This document shows, in pieces, positions 17,579-19,870 of a stretch of 19,870 bases of DNA. The stretch is from Terfezia claveryi (taxonomy: Eukaryota; Ascomycota; Pezizomycetes; Pezizales; Pezizaceae): NCBI GenBank assembly GCA_015179025.1, contig WHUX01000550.1, positions 1-19,870 of the forward strand. The letters run 5' to 3'. The first letter of the stretch is position 1; every line of letters starts with the position of its first letter. The notes below the pieces were generated by a model, which saw nothing but the letters and a program-made list of their open reading frames with translations, was not told the DNA's origin and ran no database searches. Position numbers and translations under genes: made by a program.

Positions 17579-18900
17579 ATTAAAGGTATTTCTGCAGTCT
17601 GGTTGGAACTTATTTCGGTAGCATGTAGAATCGGTGAGTTTTTTGGTAAAGGACTAGGTTTTAGATATCATTGTATGCAGTGTAGGGTATAGTTGCGAGG
17701 AGTATCTGTTATATACCTATAGGTACGGAGTAGTCTGGTTATATATACTTATATTCTGGTTAATATACTTATATAACCTCTGTGGTCTACCGGGGATTTG
17801 TGCCACGTGCTCCCGACCCGCGAAACAAGTCGCTTCGCTTGTCAATTATCGTGAGATTCTCGGGCCCGATATCTCAACGCTACCCAACGCCACGGCATAC
17901 CCTACAGCACATTGCAGCATTTACAACCCATGAGTGGGACTGTAATAACCAGAGCACTACAGTATATGTATAAAATGATTTATTATACCTGCCCGTCTCC
18001 TCTCCGTTCAGTGCATATTAACTGTAGGGGTGGTACAAGAAGTCAGGGTAACCGGTCAACCGAAATCAGGGTAACACAGAAAGTATATTAGATATCTGGA
18101 GAAATTAGTATCCATCGCCCAGCATAGACCACACAACCAGGCAAGCTGCACTTTCACACGGGCCCCAAAGCCAGCCTCACTTGGTGTAACTACGACCTAC
18201 TGGCGCTTCTGATGTAACGCGCGGTGGTTGAAGTAGGTGAGTAAAGACGTCCGTACTTTTATAAATTTACTAATCCATTGTCGTTTGATTTCCATTGTAT
18301 CTATAGCTAGTAAAAATACGGTTGCAAAGGTATTTTCAAAGAGGCGTGAAACAGAATTCCAAAATAATACTTCGGTAGCTAAACGGCAGACCAATTAAGA
18401 ACGCCACAGGAATCTAAAGAAAAAATTAAAATCATAATACAATTATATAATATAAACAAATTTTTCAGTAGTTGACCGAGGAGCTCTCTTATCCGCTGCC
18501 GGTCGTATACGTTCCTTCGAATGTATGGTCTCTCCCCCCATACGCCAATGTTTCTCTACATCGACAAGGGGACAAAACCTTGGATAATCTGCAGCCTACC
18601 TATCTATGTACGAGAACACTGCAGCCTCACGCGAGCTTTGTATGAGGACAACTGCAGGCAGCACAACCTATGTATACTTCTAACATATCAAAGAAGAGAC
18701 ATAATCACCAAAACCGGCCGAGCCAATCCGACATCCCAAGGCCCTATCTGATTTGAGACAAAAGATAGGAAGCTGAATTACGTCATTATCTCTAGGAATA
18801 CCGCTTTTAAAGTTTTCTATATAAAGTGGGTGTTGCCTGTTCGAACTATGTAGATTTTTTTATTTGAAAGAGAAGTTGCGGCCTATCGTGACCTTTAGTT
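17579..18900. other. AT-rich stretch without a supported gene
   Basis: Short frames at 17782-17973, 18197-18394 (minus) and 18521-18751 show no recognisable motif. A 21-bp imperfect tandem duplication built on TCTGGTTATATATACTTATA lies at 17734-17778. Confidence 0.3.
17734..17778 (+). repeat. Two-copy 21-bp AT-rich tandem repeat
   Basis: TCTGGTTATATATACTTATA at 17734 is repeated as TCTGGTTAATATACTTATA from 17755. The pair can also fold, since it ends ATAACC against an initial GGTTAT. Confidence 0.55.
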
Positions 18901-19089
18901 TTAGTTATAGGCCGGTTCCATTACGTTCCACCACGTTCCTTCACATCCCCTCACACTGCACCTCACCCCCACACCTCTGGCAGTTTCCAGTTCGACGGTT
19001 CCGCAAAGTTTGCAGTCGATAATGTTGTTATCCCTCCCCCTCGATGACCAGTCTGGCACAGCATATCTCCTCGGTATGCTCCACTGCAC
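18901..19089 (-). CDS. Short frame with zinc-ribbon-like cysteines, unrecognised
   Basis: This 62-codon minus-strand frame has CKLCG at residues 26-30 and CSVRGC at 44-49, giving CxxC-x14-CxxxxC spacing, then GTWW. Four cysteines in this arrangement could bind zinc, but the spacing is not one I can match to a named family. It may be a fragment of a longer protein. There is no other support. Confidence 0.2.
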   Translation of the reverse strand: MQWSIPRRYAVPDWSSRGRDNNIIDCKLCGTVELETARGVGVRCSVRGCEGTWWNVMEPAYN

Positions 19090-19280
19090 TGTCGTTCGGG
19101 TTCGTTTGTTTTATCTATATCCCGCTCTTTTATTCTATGCCGTCCAATCCTGCAACTCCTGTAGGAAGGAAGAAATATAGTTGCTCATCAAGATACTGAT
19201 ACACCATACAATGTTGAAGAGCCTTGATGGTGTGATTGACGTGCCTTGCTTGAGCTTTACCGACCTCCCGTGGTGGCCCC

Positions 19281-19321
19281 AGGCACACACAGCAACACAC
19301 AGGCAGCACACAGGCAGCCAT
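19281..19321 (+). repeat. Short CA-rich repeat with CACACAGGCAG units
   Basis: CA-rich sequence includes two near-adjacent CACACAGGCAG units at about 19296-19319. Confidence 0.5.
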
Positions 19322-19572
19322 GAGTACCTCTGGCAGAAACCGCTCCAGAATCTAGAGTGTATATATATACTGGCCCCACCCCCATCTCTTCGATCTTCTT
19401 TACTAGAACAGCATCTGGGAAAAGTGAAAGATATTCGATATAATCTTCCAGTATCACTTGTCAGCACAGTTACAATTCTGGGCTCGGCTTGCGGTGCTAG
19501 TTATAGCATCAGCATATTCAAAATCATAAATTTTTATCTCGATGAAAGAGAATCTCACCATCCTTTAACAGG

Positions 19573-19870
19573 ATGTCAAGTTCAGGAGCCCGTCACCGAG
19601 CACCCTCTGCTCTCCCATTCACCCCGATGCCCTCACCACCACGAGCTCCAGTGTCTAGGCCCCCACAAGCACTTTCCCCTGCACGCCACCCTAGGGGTCT
19701 CCGCCCCCATCAACCAAGGAGTCTCGGGGCGTCATCAACTATCTCTTCGCCTAGCCCCAGAGAAATTGGAAGAATTCGGTTCTGCCCTCACCATTTTCAT
19801 CCCCCTCCTCCTCCCACCCTCAGAGGCCTAGAACAAACAGACCCTCTAGGCCACACAAAATGTCCCTAAT
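19573..19870 (+). CDS. Pro/Ser/Arg-rich frame or 5' leader of a gene leaving the window
   Basis: A frame from ATG 19573 to TAA 19869 encodes 98 low-complexity residues (PSPPRAPVSRPPQAL and similar). It follows an acceptor-like TTTAACAG. I recognise nothing in it. Alternatively the CT-rich run at 19790-19815 is a promoter leader and the true start is the ATG at 19860 in an AAAATG context, with the gene continuing beyond the right edge. The two readings cannot be separated here. Confidence 0.2.

Noticed and set aside
18780..18860. GTTCGAAC word followed by seven T, resembling a tRNA T-loop and Pol III terminator
   Set aside because: No acceptor stem, A box or cloverleaf can be formed with the preceding sequence.
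19181..19831. 216-codon plus-strand frame
   Set aside because: It is long but spans CA-rich repeat and Pro-rich low-complexity sequence, with no domain and no consistent coding signal across its length.
1..19870. CRISPR array, prophage or bacterial defence system
   Set aside because: No spaced identical repeats, no bacterial ribosome-binding or operon structure. Introns and SINE/hAT/gypsy elements point to a fungal nuclear genome.

Overview
The window looks like gene-poor, transposon-rich nuclear DNA of a filamentous fungus, most likely an ascomycete. The evidence is short introns (59-124 nt) with GTATGT/GTAAGA donors and CTAAC/CTAAT-type branch sites, a fungal-type small tyrosine phosphatase, a fungal-type hAT transposon and a Ty3/gypsy pol relic. 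A Pezizomycete-like (truffle or morel) genome is a guess from the style of the repeats, not a demonstrated assignment. I see no rRNA, convincing tRNA, CRISPR array or bacterial-type operon.

Layout. Positions 1-1465: a long-armed inverted-repeat element with a TA target duplication sits inside an open reading frame. Positions 1470-2080: promoter-like sequence, then a 193-bp tRNA-type SINE with a 20-A tail and a perfect 12-bp target duplication. Positions 2753-3762 (minus): the one clearly intact gene, a four-exon, 233-residue tyrosine phosphatase. Positions 4730-5050: microsatellite and minisatellite DNA. Positions 5040-5689 (minus): a broken gene, possibly TPR-like. Positions 7069-7455: a Ty3/gypsy pol relic in which a reverse-transcriptase N-terminal segment is joined to the end of RNase H by a large in-frame deletion, followed by a diverged duplication. 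Positions 8468-8716 (minus): another decayed coding piece.

Positions 9950-13930 hold the most informative structure. A gene-like promoter and ATG at 10054 lead into a decayed reading frame, which is split at 10247-13338 by a 3,092-bp hAT transposon. The transposon has 23-bp perfect terminal inverted repeats, an exact 8-bp target duplication, two GC-rich subterminal arrays of about 9-bp units, and a frameshifted minus-strand transposase that still has a canonical intron. A second, tiny element with similar ends lies 290 bp further on. Positions 13950-15480 are GC-rich and open in several frames, with only weak gene candidates. Positions 15981-17578 (plus) carry a frameshifted membrane glycosyltransferase of the GT8/GNT1 type. 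The last 2.3 kb hold only weak candidates.

The genes do not form a pathway. The region reads as a transposon graveyard around one live phosphatase gene. The most interesting object is the hAT element with its inverted subterminal arrays.
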